This document shows, one piece after another, positions 48,270 through 60,944 of a stretch of DNA of 64,000 nt. Numbering within the stretch: the first letter of the stretch is position 1; every line of letters begins with the position of its first letter. Made by a program: the position numbers and the translations under genes. The DNA comes from Selaginella tamariscina. Its lineage: Eukaryota; Streptophyta; Lycopodiopsida; Selaginellales; Selaginellaceae. The notes beneath the pieces were generated by a model. It saw only the letters and a program-made list of their open reading frames with translations. It was not told where the DNA came from and ran no database searches. Location: contig PUQB01000024.1 of the NCBI GenBank assembly GCA_003024785.1, positions 791,088 to 855,087 on the forward strand, in the 5' to 3' direction.

Positions 48270-48650
48270 GATTTACCTGCAAACTCTATCATTATAGAAG
48301 ATTAAACCTCAATAAATCTCATTAACTTTAAGTGACAAACCTTGTCTAGCAACTTGGTTGTTGTATTATTGTATAGTTTACGATTCGATGCTCCAAATAT
48401 CGGCATATAACAAACCAAAGCTAGACCTATATGTACACGCGATAATCATATTAATTGCCTCACATATAAATTATATTTGCAAAATATTATAAGTGAGTTT
48501 AACCTTACAGTAATAACAATATAGAAGCTACATTTTATTTTATTCACAAGAATACTTACATAACGAAATATTTGGTTATTTTGAGCAACTTCACATTATG
48601 GTCACGAACTACCATCTTGCATCTGGTACATACACGTTAGAAAGAAGTGA
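48270..48650 (-). repeat. Dispersed repeat, inverted copy of 20.1-20.5 kb
   Basis: The reverse complement matches 20135-20500 in several ordered blocks, including CTAGACCTATATGTACACG at 48422 and the CATAATGTGAAGTTGCTCAA block near 48580-48600 (minus strand). The predicted last exon of the SET gene falls inside it. Confidence 0.7.
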
Positions 48651-49532
48651 ATGTCTGTAAATGTATATACGTATATCCACACACACTCACTCGAGAATAC
48701 GTTTTTTTTTAACAGAAGAAAAATTAAACACCACAAAGCTTCTTTAAAAGTAAAATACCTTAGCCAATATAGACACATGCATGCTGCCGTTCGATCAAAT
48801 ATATCAATCCCCAAAAATATCACATCAAGCTAATTAAGGTAACGTCGACATCTGAAATGAAACGAGCACTGAATAGAAAGATACATACGAGAGAGAAGAG
48901 AGAGAGAGATTATGTTAGCTATTATATGCGTCTTTCAGACTGATATTGCCATCGATGTGTACACACTTGAACACAAAACTTGAGCTATATTTGTTGCAAG
49001 TAGACACATACTTACGTGTTATACATATGTACATACGTGTGTATATTTATAATTGCTTATATATGTAGACTCAAGTATACACGATATGTGTGTGTGTGGA
49101 GTAAAAACTCATGAGTCTACATATATAAGCATTGGTTTAATTATGACTTACCTTTCTGCACCACAAAAGCAAGGTATCTTTTGTGCTTCAAAGGGGAACT
49201 TGTAGTCGTACGTGAGCTCCTCACCAGGCTCAATAGGCCTTTGCATAAATAAATATCCTTTTCTGGCCTTCGTATGTCCTAATCTTGGTACAGCAGTTTG
49301 GCTGAGTTAACAAAGCACTGAGTACAAGCATACGTAATTCATAGATCACTTATATTTGTGTGTGTGTGTTGATAGAGCTTCTGTAAAGCTGTATAGCTGT
49401 AGCATGGTTCACCCTGCAATATCAGGGACATCATAATATATGTGGATAAACATGCAGCATACCACACATACAAGATGTGCACACACACACAATATGTATG
49501 TATATATATGTCTCTCTCTCTCTCTCTATATA

Positions 49533-49574
<42 letters not shown>

Positions 49575-51729
49575 AACGTATGAGACTGTAGACGTCTGTA
49601 TATAGATTAGAATGAGTATATTGAATACCGTACTTACATCACACGAGTGGTTAATGAACCTTGCAAGACCCCCGTGCTTCGTTGCATCAACCTGCCAAAA
49701 AAAACACAAAAACCATATGTGAAGGGGACTCATTAGTGTACAGATTTCAGAGTATCAATATATTGTGGTAAAAACGACAGTGATACAGTGTGTGTCAAAA
49801 ATCTATATATTATTTATACAATTATCACTTACCACATTATCGTTATCTATTCTAAATAGATAACTGCTATCGATACCAAGCTTCTCATATCGTTTCTCAC
49901 GTAAATCGGCCACCTGCAAATACTTATTAATACTCGCATACACGTAACACAAAACTAATAGTATCATTTGTCACTAAGTACGTGAGAGAGATACATGTAC
50001 ACTTGCACACGCATATGCATATATGTAAAATGTATAACATCTTACCCTTGAACGAACAAGCTCACCAACATATTCAATTACGAAATCAGTAGCCTCTATA
50101 CGTTCGAGTGCAATTATCCCCATGCATGTATATTGTCCTTTGGAACTTCAACCTCTTCTTTCGACCCTTAAAGAAAATACACACGTTACCACACATATCT
50201 TACGTATATGTGTGCATTATTACACCAAACACATATAGATAGCACACGTACCTTGAGCTGTGTACCGAGCGTACGATTGACCGCTCTATTTTGTCGAGCA
50301 AATTGGACACTGCTTTGTGGCATTGGCTTAGTGCAAACCGTCTTGACTAAATGCCTTCTTTTCCGAGAATATTCCCGCCATTGCAGCACCGTAATATCGC
50401 ACCTAGCACATCCTTTAGACTTCAAAATGTCCCATGGTCCCTCTAAACCTGTCTTACTCACGTCCTTGACCCCATTAGCCTTCCCCTTAGCCTTCGCACC
50501 CTTACTCTCCTCCTTGACACCCTTAAATTCCTCAGGACCCTTAATCTCTTCCTTGGCACCATTAATCTCTTGTTTATTCTCCTCCTTGACACCCTTCGCA
50601 CCCTTAATTTCCTCCACTTTGGCACTCCTAACCTCCTTGGTCTCCTTAAGAACATGCGTCACCTCAGTCTCCTTAACAACCTGAGCAATATTAGTCTCCT
50701 TCCCAGTATCCGTAGGATGCGTAATCTCCTGCTCAACAACCTTAAGCTGCTTCTCAGTATCACCCTTACTATCTTTCACCTCATATTTTAACATCTCCAG
50801 TTCATCACTTTTTTTCTGCTTACAGCAAAACCTCGGCTGAATATCATAACTTTTGTGTGGTGGGTGTGTGTTATCCGAGATGACCTAGTGATAATATATT
50901 GTACACTACATAAACTGTATATACCTGTGATATGTCTCCAACTTTGTAAAGTCGCTTCTTTGTCTTCTTCTTGGGTAAACTTTCGTTCTCGGTTATTTTA
51001 GTCTTCTTGGATAAGCTTTCATCCTCGAATATTTTCCTCTTCTTAATATCTCGCTTCCCACCTTGATTTCCTGTGTTGAAGAGCAAGGAGTACATATGTA
51101 TCTTATATATAACACACACACACGGACCTCCTGTCCTGATTTCATTTTCTTTTGTGGTGTTTGCTTCACTGCGTTAGCCTCTTCAGCAGGTCTCTTCATC
51201 TTCTTTTGCGGATATTCTTCAGTTTTATGTCTCTTCAACTTCTTTGCTGAGTCCTTAACCTATTAACATACGGATATACGATAGTACATATGTCATGTTT
51301 AATAATAAGATAGGTGTGTGTGTGTGTTGTATATAGATTTTTAACAAAATCATAAATATACATTTGTATTTCCTACATTCATATATAATGTATGCATAAT
51401 TTCATAAACACACACATACACCTTATCACACATTATATAATTGCATTACCTCGCAGGCAGAAACACCTTCCGTTCCGGATGTAGATACTGCTTTCTCCTG
51501 TACATACATACATCTACATGTTACATATTTACGATGCACTAGGGCACGCAAATTACCTTCCTTGGCGGATCTTTAGACTTAATTGTAGGCTCCTTCCAAG
51601 CAAATGAACTTTGTGGTCTCAAGTATAGGGGTCTCAACTGGCAGTTTCACCTAAATAACGTATATAATTACGCAACAAAGGCATTCGTCAATAACTCAAA
51701 TGTTAGATCATAACAAATACATACAACAT

Positions 51730-51781
<52 letters not shown>

Positions 51782-53164
51782 TAATGAATGTAGACACACA
51801 CACACCAGGGTTTTTCAGCTTTCTTTCGGTTCTCTGTGCTTGTCATCCAGCTTTGTAAATGCTGACCAACGGAGGCATCCACTATGCTGTTTTTTGCTGA
51901 TTGAAGAACAGCTGCATGGAGGCTCTTTTGTAATAGTTTTAAAGCTTCAGAGCTTGGTGAATCATCTTTTTCCTGACCAAAGACACACTGTTAACACTCA
52001 ACAAGTTATAAGTCAACGGTTAAAATTGGCAAACTTCATAAGGTTCGCAATGAACTCCAACGTTAAACAAACGAACGCACATACACACATACATTGTATA
52101 TGGATATACATATTCTAAGGAGGTTTCGCTATAGAATGACGTTCAGAAGGATTTCCATCCTTACTTTGATGATGTTCCTAAAGAAAAAAACCGTAACAGT
52201 CTACATACACACACACACACATACATATTATAGGGATATACATATTATACATGAGAACCATTACCAGAGTAGAAGGTATAGAATGACGTTCAGAAAAAAT
52301 TCCATCCTTACTTTGAACAGCTCCATGATGTTCCTAAGAATAAAAACCGTAACACTCTACACACCCACACACAAGTACATACATATTAATGGATATACAT
52401 ATTACATATGTGAACCATTACCAGAGTAGGGGTTTCGCTATACAATGACGTTCGGAAAGATTTCCATCCTTACTTTGAACAGCTCCATGATGTTCCTAAA
52501 GAATAAAAACCGTAACACTCAACACACACACACGCACACAGAAGCACAGATTCTTCTGTCTTGTTGATATATCTATATGTCTTTACATATATACGCGTGC
52601 ATGTATACATAATAGACAGATACATAGCATTTACAAACGACATACATTATAATATACACACGAGTATGCATGCCTGTCTGTAGAACATTACCGCTGTCAA
52701 CGTAGAATGATCTCCAGAAGAACTTCCTTGTACACAAGTACTTTGAGCAGGTTCCTCCTTATTCTTCAGATTATTTCTGAAATGCTCCTTCGGAACTTTG
52801 GTGTGCTCGAGCGCAGTATTAAGTATCTCTTCTGCTGTTTCAGGAACTGCAGAATGAAGCTTTGCCTGAAACGAATATGATGACGTTATATGAAATATCA
52901 ACTACAGAGAGTGTTGGGGGCTTAAATACATGACAATGTAAGCCCATACCTGGACGTGAGTTACCGATGAGTTGTCCGATACCGGTTCTTTCACGGTCAT
53001 TTGTACTAGCACATAATCAGCGAGTGTACCTCTGTCAGCCAATTCTAGAACATCCCCAAGTGCAATAGGCTGAATCCGAGCATGTATGTGCGTGACCTTA
53101 AACATAAGAGTTTGTTCATTAAATATGTTTATATCGATCGATACCATCATAGACACACAGGTAG

Positions 53165-53198
<34 letters not shown>

Positions 53199-53780
53199 GC
53201 ACACACGCATACCTCACACCAACCGCTTAAGGCACCATCATGAAGCTTTTCAGCTAAAACAAGTAGCGAATAGGGACCCTTCACGCTTCCAGCGAGAGCT
53301 CTGTAGGTCCAGTGAGGATCTCTCCACAACTGTAGTAAGAAGAAAACTTTATAGTCGTTGTAAAACAATGTCTGTGGAGTGTATATGCATACATGGATAC
53401 CCCATATATAGATTGCATACCCACATACATTCAATTTTGCAGATTTGTATATAAACACATACAATTACATATGCAAAACCACATGCATAAATAGACGTGT
53501 TGCATACCTTATACTCCGATTTGAGGCGTGTTTTAAGCTCAAAACCGGGTGGCATGGACCTGGGAACTTCGGAAGAGCTATTCACCTCAGATAACCTGTT
53601 AGAATTCTTCCCAAAGCAGCTCGAAAGCTTCATTTTCGTGACGCTTTTGTTCTCTTCAACCTTTTCCTTGCCCTTATCATCCCTATTTATTATTATATCC
53701 TTAGCATCTTCCTTGCCATCGCCTTTATCTCCCTTAACCGATCTATCCATGCTAATTACAGTTTTCAATGCGGATTCCAT
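48556..53780 (-). CDS. ATXR7/SET1-like histone H3K4 methyltransferase
   Basis: Minus-strand gene of about 18 exons, roughly 600-650 residues. Exon 1 is 53780-53508 (MESALKTVISMDRSV); 53329-53213 reads a GYF-like WTYRALAGSVKGPYSLL; 53096-52950 and 52865-52692 follow in phase. Tandem similar exons lie at 52495-52115, then 51972-51806 and Lys-rich exons to 50252. A Lys/Glu-rich repeat tract (KGAKEEIKG type) precedes the SET domain: 50166-50046 (GRKKRLKFQR, VIEYVGELVRSR), 49913-49833 (YLFRIDNDNV), 49691-49638 (RFINHSCD), 49301-49153 (PNCCTK, EELTYDYKFPF, CFCG). The NHSC and ELTYDY catalytic motifs are intact, and CxCxxxxC suggests a post-SET site. The order matches the ATXR7 (SET1-type) class, which methylates H3 Lys4, but it is much shorter than I recall Arabidopsis ATXR7 to be. 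One base is missing at C run 50118-50121; other breaks near 50140 and in 51556-51650. Confidence 0.82.
52115..52501 (-). repeat. Tandem triplication of one exon plus intron in the SET gene
   Basis: Three copies of an EHHGAVQSKDG...SERHSI exon on the minus strand: 52495-52422, 52333-52265 and 52177-52115, about 155-160 bp apart including intron. The middle copy is 69 bp (23 codons, phase 0). The first is 74 bp, one short of 75 at a G run (52429-52432). The third has lost the donor site and about three codons, and reads into TAG. The first two keep acceptors CTTAG/CTTTAG and the donor GTAATGG. Confidence 0.75.
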
Positions 53781-53884
53781 CGAGAAACAAGGTCAAAATC
53801 GATTGAAAAAGCATAATAAAAAAAAATACGAAGAAATTTGCAAGAGAATTAGCGCGAGATCAATCTCCTGTGTGCATTCAATCT

Positions 53885-54643
53885 AACCTGGAGAATTCGC
53901 GAAGGAGACGATCGCGTGCGCCATAGCTTCCTCTTCCTCCAATCTAGGGCTAGAGCCACAAGACAGAGATTGCTCCCCATGGGATTCGAACTCCTGACCT
54001 CCCAATAAATAGTTTATAATAATCATATCTAGAATAGGGGCGTACATATCTGCATATACAAGTGTAGATGTACTTGCATTCTTTGGATATAATAATAGTT
54101 TATAATAATTAGAAAACTATACTTCATGTATCCGAGCTGTCATACAAATGCCACGTAGATAATGTATACAACTTGTTTCCGTCGCCAACAAGTAATACTT
54201 TATAATCTAAGCTGTTATTAATATTTTCATATATTTGGATATTGTTAAGCTCCCTTCCACGTTATCGTGTGGCACATAATGATGTGGAAAGAAGTATAAC
54301 ATCTTAATGTTTAGTATTTATTAATTTATTATTTTAAAATTTAATTTCACTTAAAATTAATGTATATAATCTTTACATTTTTTAGTTTCTATATATTTTA
54401 TTTTTTTGGTTTTTAACGTTTATTAATATTTTTTTATTTATAATTTAAAAATGAAACACCTGCCACGTCACTTAAAAGTGACTTGGCGTGGAGTTCCAAT
54501 GACTCAATAATAAATATGAAAGACACGCATGATATGTCAAACCGCCTGACGAGGAAGGTTACACGAAACAAAACTCCCCAAACTCTTATCTACAAAGACA
54601 CTTTTCCTTTATATAATTTTTTCTCTTACATTGTTATCAAATC
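53885..54643. promoter_or_regulatory. Intergenic region between divergent SET and UGT genes; possible TATA box
   Basis: AT-rich spacer. TTTATATAAT at 54608-54617 is a TATA-like element 27-36 bp before the UGT start codon, which would leave a very short leader. The CCACGTC elements near 54462 and 54283 resemble ACGT-core plant sites. Both assignments are tentative. Confidence 0.3.
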
Positions 54644-56908
54644 ATGGCTCCTCACGTTGTTTTATTGCCATTTACTGGCTCAGGAAGATTGCACCCATTT
54701 ATGGTATTTGCGGACAGATTAGCTTCATTTGGGTGCATTGTAAGCTTTGTAGTCCCAGCAGATAGACTCCTACAAGCCACACAAGCATACATCAACAAAG
54801 CCCATCAAAATCCTCAAATTCATCTTCATCTTATCGACCCAGGTACTAGATCTGTGTGTCTACCCATGTGTTGTGTGTGTGTGCGCGTGCGCCAAAGAGT
54901 GTACGCTCAATGGTACGAGTATACGTAGTAGTTTGGTCATATCCGTATACATACGTGTAACATGTCCTACAAAGGGTATTCTACTTACAGGTGTTAAAAC
55001 ACAAATTTGTTTAATATTTCACATGTGTAAGGTAACTACGTATTTACCGTTACCTTACGGTAAATACGTAGTTACGTTACACATGTACTTTTGTAAATGC
55101 ATATTTCAGGTTATACATTAAATATTCGTATTTTTAATCTTTAATCCTTACCGCTGATTCCTTGTACATCCAATGGGTATTAGACGTTTAACTTATATTA
55201 TTAACATGAAGGGAAACTAATGAAGCTTAATAAGTGTCTAAAACATCATTTCTTAACATATAAAATATTTTGTTGAAAATCGTACTTGTGTTTAAAACGT
55301 TTGTTTATATAATAAGTATATATTAATAATATATTGATATACAGCTGACATTATAAAATAAACTTGATAAAAGAAAAATATTAATGATTATAAATTTCTA
55401 AAATATAAGGTTTAGAAACTATTAATTTTATAACTTTTAATAATTATTATAACTTTATTAAAATGTTAAATAACTAAACATAAGGACAAACTTAAAGGCC
55501 TAGGTTGTGAGATGCTATATAAATTTAAAATATATTTATATATTATTGCATAAGTTTTTATATTATAAATAATTAGCTCTATAATTTGATTAAAATTCGA
55601 TCCATCAAAAATTATTAGAGTGTTAACTGTGATTACAACGTCATGTTATTCTTTAGACTTGGGTAGTGTAAATAATATAGTTACACACACAGATGCATTG
55701 GATGATAGCAAGACGACACCGGCAGGAAGGGTCCACGACACGGTCACATCCATTCGCTCTGCGGTATCCCAGACATGGGACGACTCCACGTCAGCAAACT
55801 TCGAGAAGATCTTCCTAGACATCTCCAAGAAACACTCCAAACCCTGCTGCATAGTAACATGCGATATCACTTTCTCAGCGGCACACAAAACCGCAAAGAA
55901 TCATGATGTTCCTCACTGCGTGCTCTTTCCAATGGCTGCGACCATACTGTGTGTTATGTGTCACATGCAGAGCTTGGTAGAGTCTGGCAGTCTCCCTCTC
56001 GAGTCCACTGAGAAACTCTGCATTCCCGGGCTTGATTTTCTCCCTGGGAGAGACGAGAAGGAGGGGCTTGTATTTAAGCTTATGATCGAGAAGACAGAGG
56101 CTAGGTTCAACCGTTACAGTGAGAACCTGCTTCTCCTCCACGACTGCTCCGGTTGGCTTGTGAACAGTTTCGAGGAAATCGAACCCCGTGCGTTTGCCGC
56201 TCTGAGACTGTCCGAGCTCAACCGGAACTCCGTCCCAGTACTCCAGGTCGGTCCCCTGCTACCGGACGATAACAAGGTGGGGTCCTCAGATGAGGTTCTT
56301 GACTTTCTCGACAAGCAGCCACCGAACTCTGTGATATACGTTTCATTTGGAAGTATAGTGGTCCCAAGTAAAGAGCAGGTGGAAGAGATGTACATAGGCC
56401 TCGCAGCAAGTGAGAGACCATTTCTCTGGTGATCAATAGCGAAGTGTTACAGGACGTGCTTCCTGAGGGACACGTGGATGAGAGCAGGCTTGTGACGAAC
56501 AAGTGGGTGTCGCAAACGAGGATTCTTTCGCATCCGGCTGTCGGGCTGTTCTTCACGCACTGTGGATGGAACTCGAGCTTGGAGAGTCTGGCATATGGAG
56601 TTCCTGTGCTTGCTTTGCCATCGTTTGCTGATCAGTTCAGCAACTGTTGGATGCTAGTGGAACAGGTACATTCTTCACACACACGCACACACACGCGCAC
56701 GCACGCACTTATGTATGTATAACGTCAGATTAAGATGGGTAAACGGATGAGCTTGCCAGTAGAGAGTGGACAGGTGCGTGAGTATGTCAAGGAGCTCATG
56801 GAGGATGATGGTGTGAGGACACATGCTGCAAATGCAAGAGGCATGGCATTGGAGGCACAAGATGCATCAATGTTGAATATTAAAAAATGGATATCACAAT
56901 ATACATGA
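54644..56908 (+). CDS. UDP-glycosyltransferase (family 1), one frame break
   Basis: Three exons: 54644-54842, 55693-56665, 56729-56908, with phase-1 and phase-0 introns and a TGA stop at 56906; about 450 residues, the usual UGT length. The C-terminal half has [16 protein letters not shown] and a full PSPG sugar-donor box from [11 protein letters not shown] through [11 protein letters not shown] to PSFADQ. At the N terminus the catalytic-His motif PxxGHxxP reads [10 protein letters not shown], so the usual His is Arg with a His two places later. The frame changes at 56428-56429 (GG), where one more G restores homology. The acceptor and sugar are unknown. Intron 1 (850 bp) holds a 66-bp hairpin; intron 2 is a CA-rich microsatellite. 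It is not a copy of the truncated UGT at 584. Confidence 0.83.
55021..55086. repeat. 66-bp near-perfect hairpin in UGT intron 1
   Basis: The left arm 55021-55050 (starts ACATGTGTAAGGTAACTACG) pairs with 55057-55086 with one mismatch in 30; the loop is TACCTT. It sits alone in the intron and is not repeated elsewhere in the window. Confidence 0.9.
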
Positions 56909-57072
56909 GAATTACTTGGGTATAAGTTACCTCAAAGTAATACTAGGTTGAGACTAATATTGTTTGAACTATTACCTCGAAAATAATACAAAAAAGTATC
57001 TCGTTCATATCGTTTAACTACGTGGCAAAATATTTCGTAGGTTATTGAAACAGAGGTTTAGGGTTGTTGGGA

Positions 57073-57883
57073 ATGGATTCAAATGCAGGTGTTCTTCAAT
57101 CCAGAGATGCCGCGGCTAATCTTGTATGTGATTTCCTGGAGGCTTGTGTTCATTTACTGCTATCAATCCGTGGAGTATATCCTCCAGGTAAATGAAATCA
57201 TATACACACACACGTACATACAAACAAATGCAGAAGTATTTGAACGAAGGCGTTGCTTCAATGTCCCAATCCAGTGGGCACGTCATCCAGAACTCAAGGA
57301 TTACATTCATACTGTTGTTTCCAATTTGAGGGATTGGATCAAACAGGTACTAAATTATATATATTATAGACAGATACACACACACATATATATATAGAGA
57401 GAGAGAGAGAGACACACACACACACACACACACAATACAATCTAACAGGGTGTAGTGGAGAAAGTTGCTGTTGTGGTCATGGACAAAGAGAAAATAGCAT
57501 GGGAAAGATATTTTTCAAGTTCCGCCTAGATCAATCATACAGCAAAGAGTTCCCTTTGGAAGACTTAGAATATGCTCTGCGAGCATTCTTTATCAAGTTA
57601 AGTGCTTCGCAACATCTGCATCATCTCTTCTACCAGGTATAACATATTAATACTCTGGATTGCATATATGGAAACTTTGACAGAGTGTTCCTGGGAGCTT
57701 GTTGCTTATTCAAAACAGCTGCCTAGCGATACAAGTGCGAGTGAATATGTTTGGATACCAGCGGAATCTGAAGTATGGCAGGATCCACCGGACATTACAC
57801 CTATCAAGTCTATGAAAAGCCAGCCATTGGATGTGCAGCTTTACATTGAACAACCTTCACGCGGGAAAGCCATACAACATTGA
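57073..57883 (+). CDS. REV7: REV7/MAD2B HORMA protein (DNA polymerase zeta subunit)
   Basis: Four exons: 57073-57187 (MDSNAGVLQSRDAAANLVCD), 57234-57346, 57449-57636, 57686-57883, stop TGA; about 205 residues, the normal REV7 length. Marker segments are LLLSIRGVYPP, EVFERRRCFNVPIQWARHPE, LKDYIHTVVSNL, EYALRAFFIKLSAS, CSWELVAY and the C-terminal VWQDPPDITPIKSM with LDVQLYIEQPS. REV7 is a HORMA adaptor that bridges REV1 and the REV3 catalytic subunit in translesion synthesis in the nucleus. One base is missing at the T run 57511-57515; everything after is in frame, so this may be a consensus error. Exon 4 is best started after AG at 57685. Introns are 46-102 bp, two of them CA/GA microsatellite-rich. 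Confidence 0.9.
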
Positions 57884-58845
57884 GGTCTTATATGTACACA
57901 CATACATATCATACGGCGTAGTGCCTTTCACGTTTAGGCTTTCCATTGTATTTTTTTTGGTAAACATTAGCTGCAAGGTCTGTATCTTATAAATCTTTAG
58001 CATGTAGATATAAAGAGGAGTTTTGTTTCAGTATAGATATATAAATATACATTATATGTGGCATTTTCAACATTTCATACATTATACCTATCAGTAAAGC
58101 TTTGAGGCTTATAAAAGATTAACCTGTTTAATTCCATCATAGTCTCAATAATACGTGTATAACCAAAGGTATCCACACGTTATGTGTCTCATTCATAAAA
58201 TTCGGTACGTAAGAAAGCGGTAAATATGTATAATTATACATCACACACGCACACAAATGGAGTACAGTATAGCCTATAATACACATAGATGTATATATGT
58301 ATTAATGATGCTATTTGTTACATTTAATATACGTTATGTATATATATTCCCATATTCGAGAAACTACCAAAATTCACAAGTTACTCTTCATTAAAAATGG
58401 ATATTAAATTGATCCTTTAGCCCAGTCCCTGTTTAAAATTTGAAGTCATATCTAAATATCTGATATCTTATGACATGATCAGAGTTTAAGATTGGAGTGT
58501 CCGACATTATTTCAATAGAAAAAATAAATTTTAATTCTAAGTTTTCATTTCTATATCATAGCATTTTCAAGTTATAAAAGCATACTACAAATTTTTTTAC
58601 TCGGCACAGTTCATTAAGAAAACTTCAAGAATTAATTAATAATATTACTAGTGTTTAATTTGTGTAAATCTATGTAAATGTATTATACATAAGTAGACAT
58701 GTATGCACTATTTGGATACGATACCTTTTACAATATTGTGATTGGGTGTGAAAGTTTCAAACCGTATTCAAGTTTTTCAAATGTAACAAGTGATTATGTA
58801 ATTTCAATACGCATATTACAATAAAAGTTATACGTATGCGCACGC

Positions 58846-58876
<31 letters not shown>

Positions 58877-59222
58877 GTGATGCATACACATTTTCAAACT
58901 TACATTAATACATATTAGTAACAAATATTGGAGTATATTAAAGTCGTTATCGACGGTCAGCTCCTTCAACAACTTCGAACTAAATCACATATAAAGTAAA
59001 AAATTGATAAATTCATTATAAATACATATAAACTTATAAATATAATACTTATAAACCGTAGTTGTATAATATATTTCTACATAATTAGTTGTAAAAATTT
59101 TATAACAGCTGAATTTTAGTTATAACTTTGATTCCAATGTTTTAAATTATAATTTAAATGTTCCTGTATAATCCTGTAGGATATTCCGTTAACAGACCAG
59201 TCCTCTGTTTGGTCTAGGGTTT
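57884..59222. other. AT-rich intergenic DNA, no gene seen
   Basis: No coding signal. It holds an (AT)n run at 58846-58871 and the presumed promoter of the next gene. CCAGTCCTCTGTTTGG at 59197-59212 precedes the first ATG. Confidence 0.5.
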
Positions 59223-60908
59223 ATGCCCCGCCTCGAAGGATTTGGTAAGCTTCTCGATCTGAGCAATTTCTATGTTTTTTCTTTGCATTTCCTGTAAAAA
59301 ATTTGGTATGTATTCTGTCTGTATATATAAGAGAGAGAGATGAGAGTTTTCTCATTGTCTTTCCTACAGAAGATCGCGTCATGCATTTTTCGTGGTGCTG
59401 CTACTCCTATTGGTCCACGTAGGATCCGTTTTCAAGAGTGAGGAATTCGATCAGACGCCTTTCTGCAAGGAATCGAGGGCCAGAAAGCCTGGATCGTCCG
59501 ATTTCTGAATAGCAGATATCCAAGCCGATGGAATTGTCGAGGCACGTCTTAAGGATAACTCAAATGAAGGTGACTAGTATGTGTACACACACAACGTATA
59601 TGTCTGCGTACATTCACTTCCAACGTCCACAAATATATGGCCTTGAATGCATATTATACTTACATCTGCTATATTATGTCATGTATAGCTATATAATAAA
59701 TGTATATTCACTAGCTGTGTGCATATTTTAGTCTAACGCCTAAATGTGCTGTTTCTATTGAACGGACAGTAGTTCTTCTCTTTTCATACAATTTAGTAGC
59801 TCCATGTGTAAACTGTAGTTAAGACTATCTTATTCTATACATAAATCACACATATGTATATATGTAGTTACTGGTGTTTTCTTATTGGTTTTGTAGTTGA
59901 TTTGCTGGTGAAACTCATTGTATACCAAGGGGGGATATTGAGAATCAAAATCGACCAAGAAAAGACTCCTGGTGATAAGCGTTTCGAGGTCCCTGATGTG
60001 CTCGTTGATAAACACTTATGGCTTCCACGCATAACTACGACTACAGATGCCACAAACGATGATAGTATGGAAGATGGTACGTTAACAATGTGTATGTTGT
60101 GTGCGTCTGTACGTACCAGGTTTGTCGTATGTATGATATGCATCGCACACATATCTAACATGTGTGTGTGTGTGTGTGTTGTGTGGCATTGTGTAATTAT
60201 CAGTTCATTGTTTATAGAAAACAGACATAGTTTTTGTTTTTTCTATGTACATACTTCGCATATGTGTGTCCATTCACACACGTATATCTATATAAACTTT
60301 CAAGACTGTCTATGACTTGCTTGAGAACTATTTGCTTCTTACTCAGTTATTGTATATTCAAATACTCACACGCACATGTATTCATTGACACGAGTTGTAT
60401 TACAGTGAAGAAAGACAACAAGGTAACAAAGTTTTATTTGTCTTCTGGGCACGAAGTCGTTGTACGACACGAACCTTTTGAAGTCCATGTTATGAAAGGT
60501 GGTGAAAAGCTTGTCTCCTTTAATGGAAAAGGCCAGTTTCACTTTGAACAGCTAAGGTAAACTTCACGTGTGTCTGTGTGCGCGTGTGTTTCCGCACGCT
60601 GATCGCTTACACAGGCACATGTATAGCTACAACAGCTCCTATCAAAAATGTGTTAAGGTTCATAAATACTACTACAGTAGGTGCTACGATATATATGTAC
60701 AGGGAAAAGCTAGAAGGTGAAGACTGGACAGAGCACTTCCGTACCCACCGCGATTCCCGTCCTTATGGACCTCAATCCCTTGTAACCTTCCATAGAGCCG
60801 AGCATGCGTATGGAATCCCAGAACGAGCTACGAGCCTCTCCCTTAAGCCTACACGAGGTTATTATATAAGGTGTGTGTGTGTGTGTGTGTGTCTGTCTGT
60901 CTGTCTGT

Positions 60909-60944
<36 letters not shown>

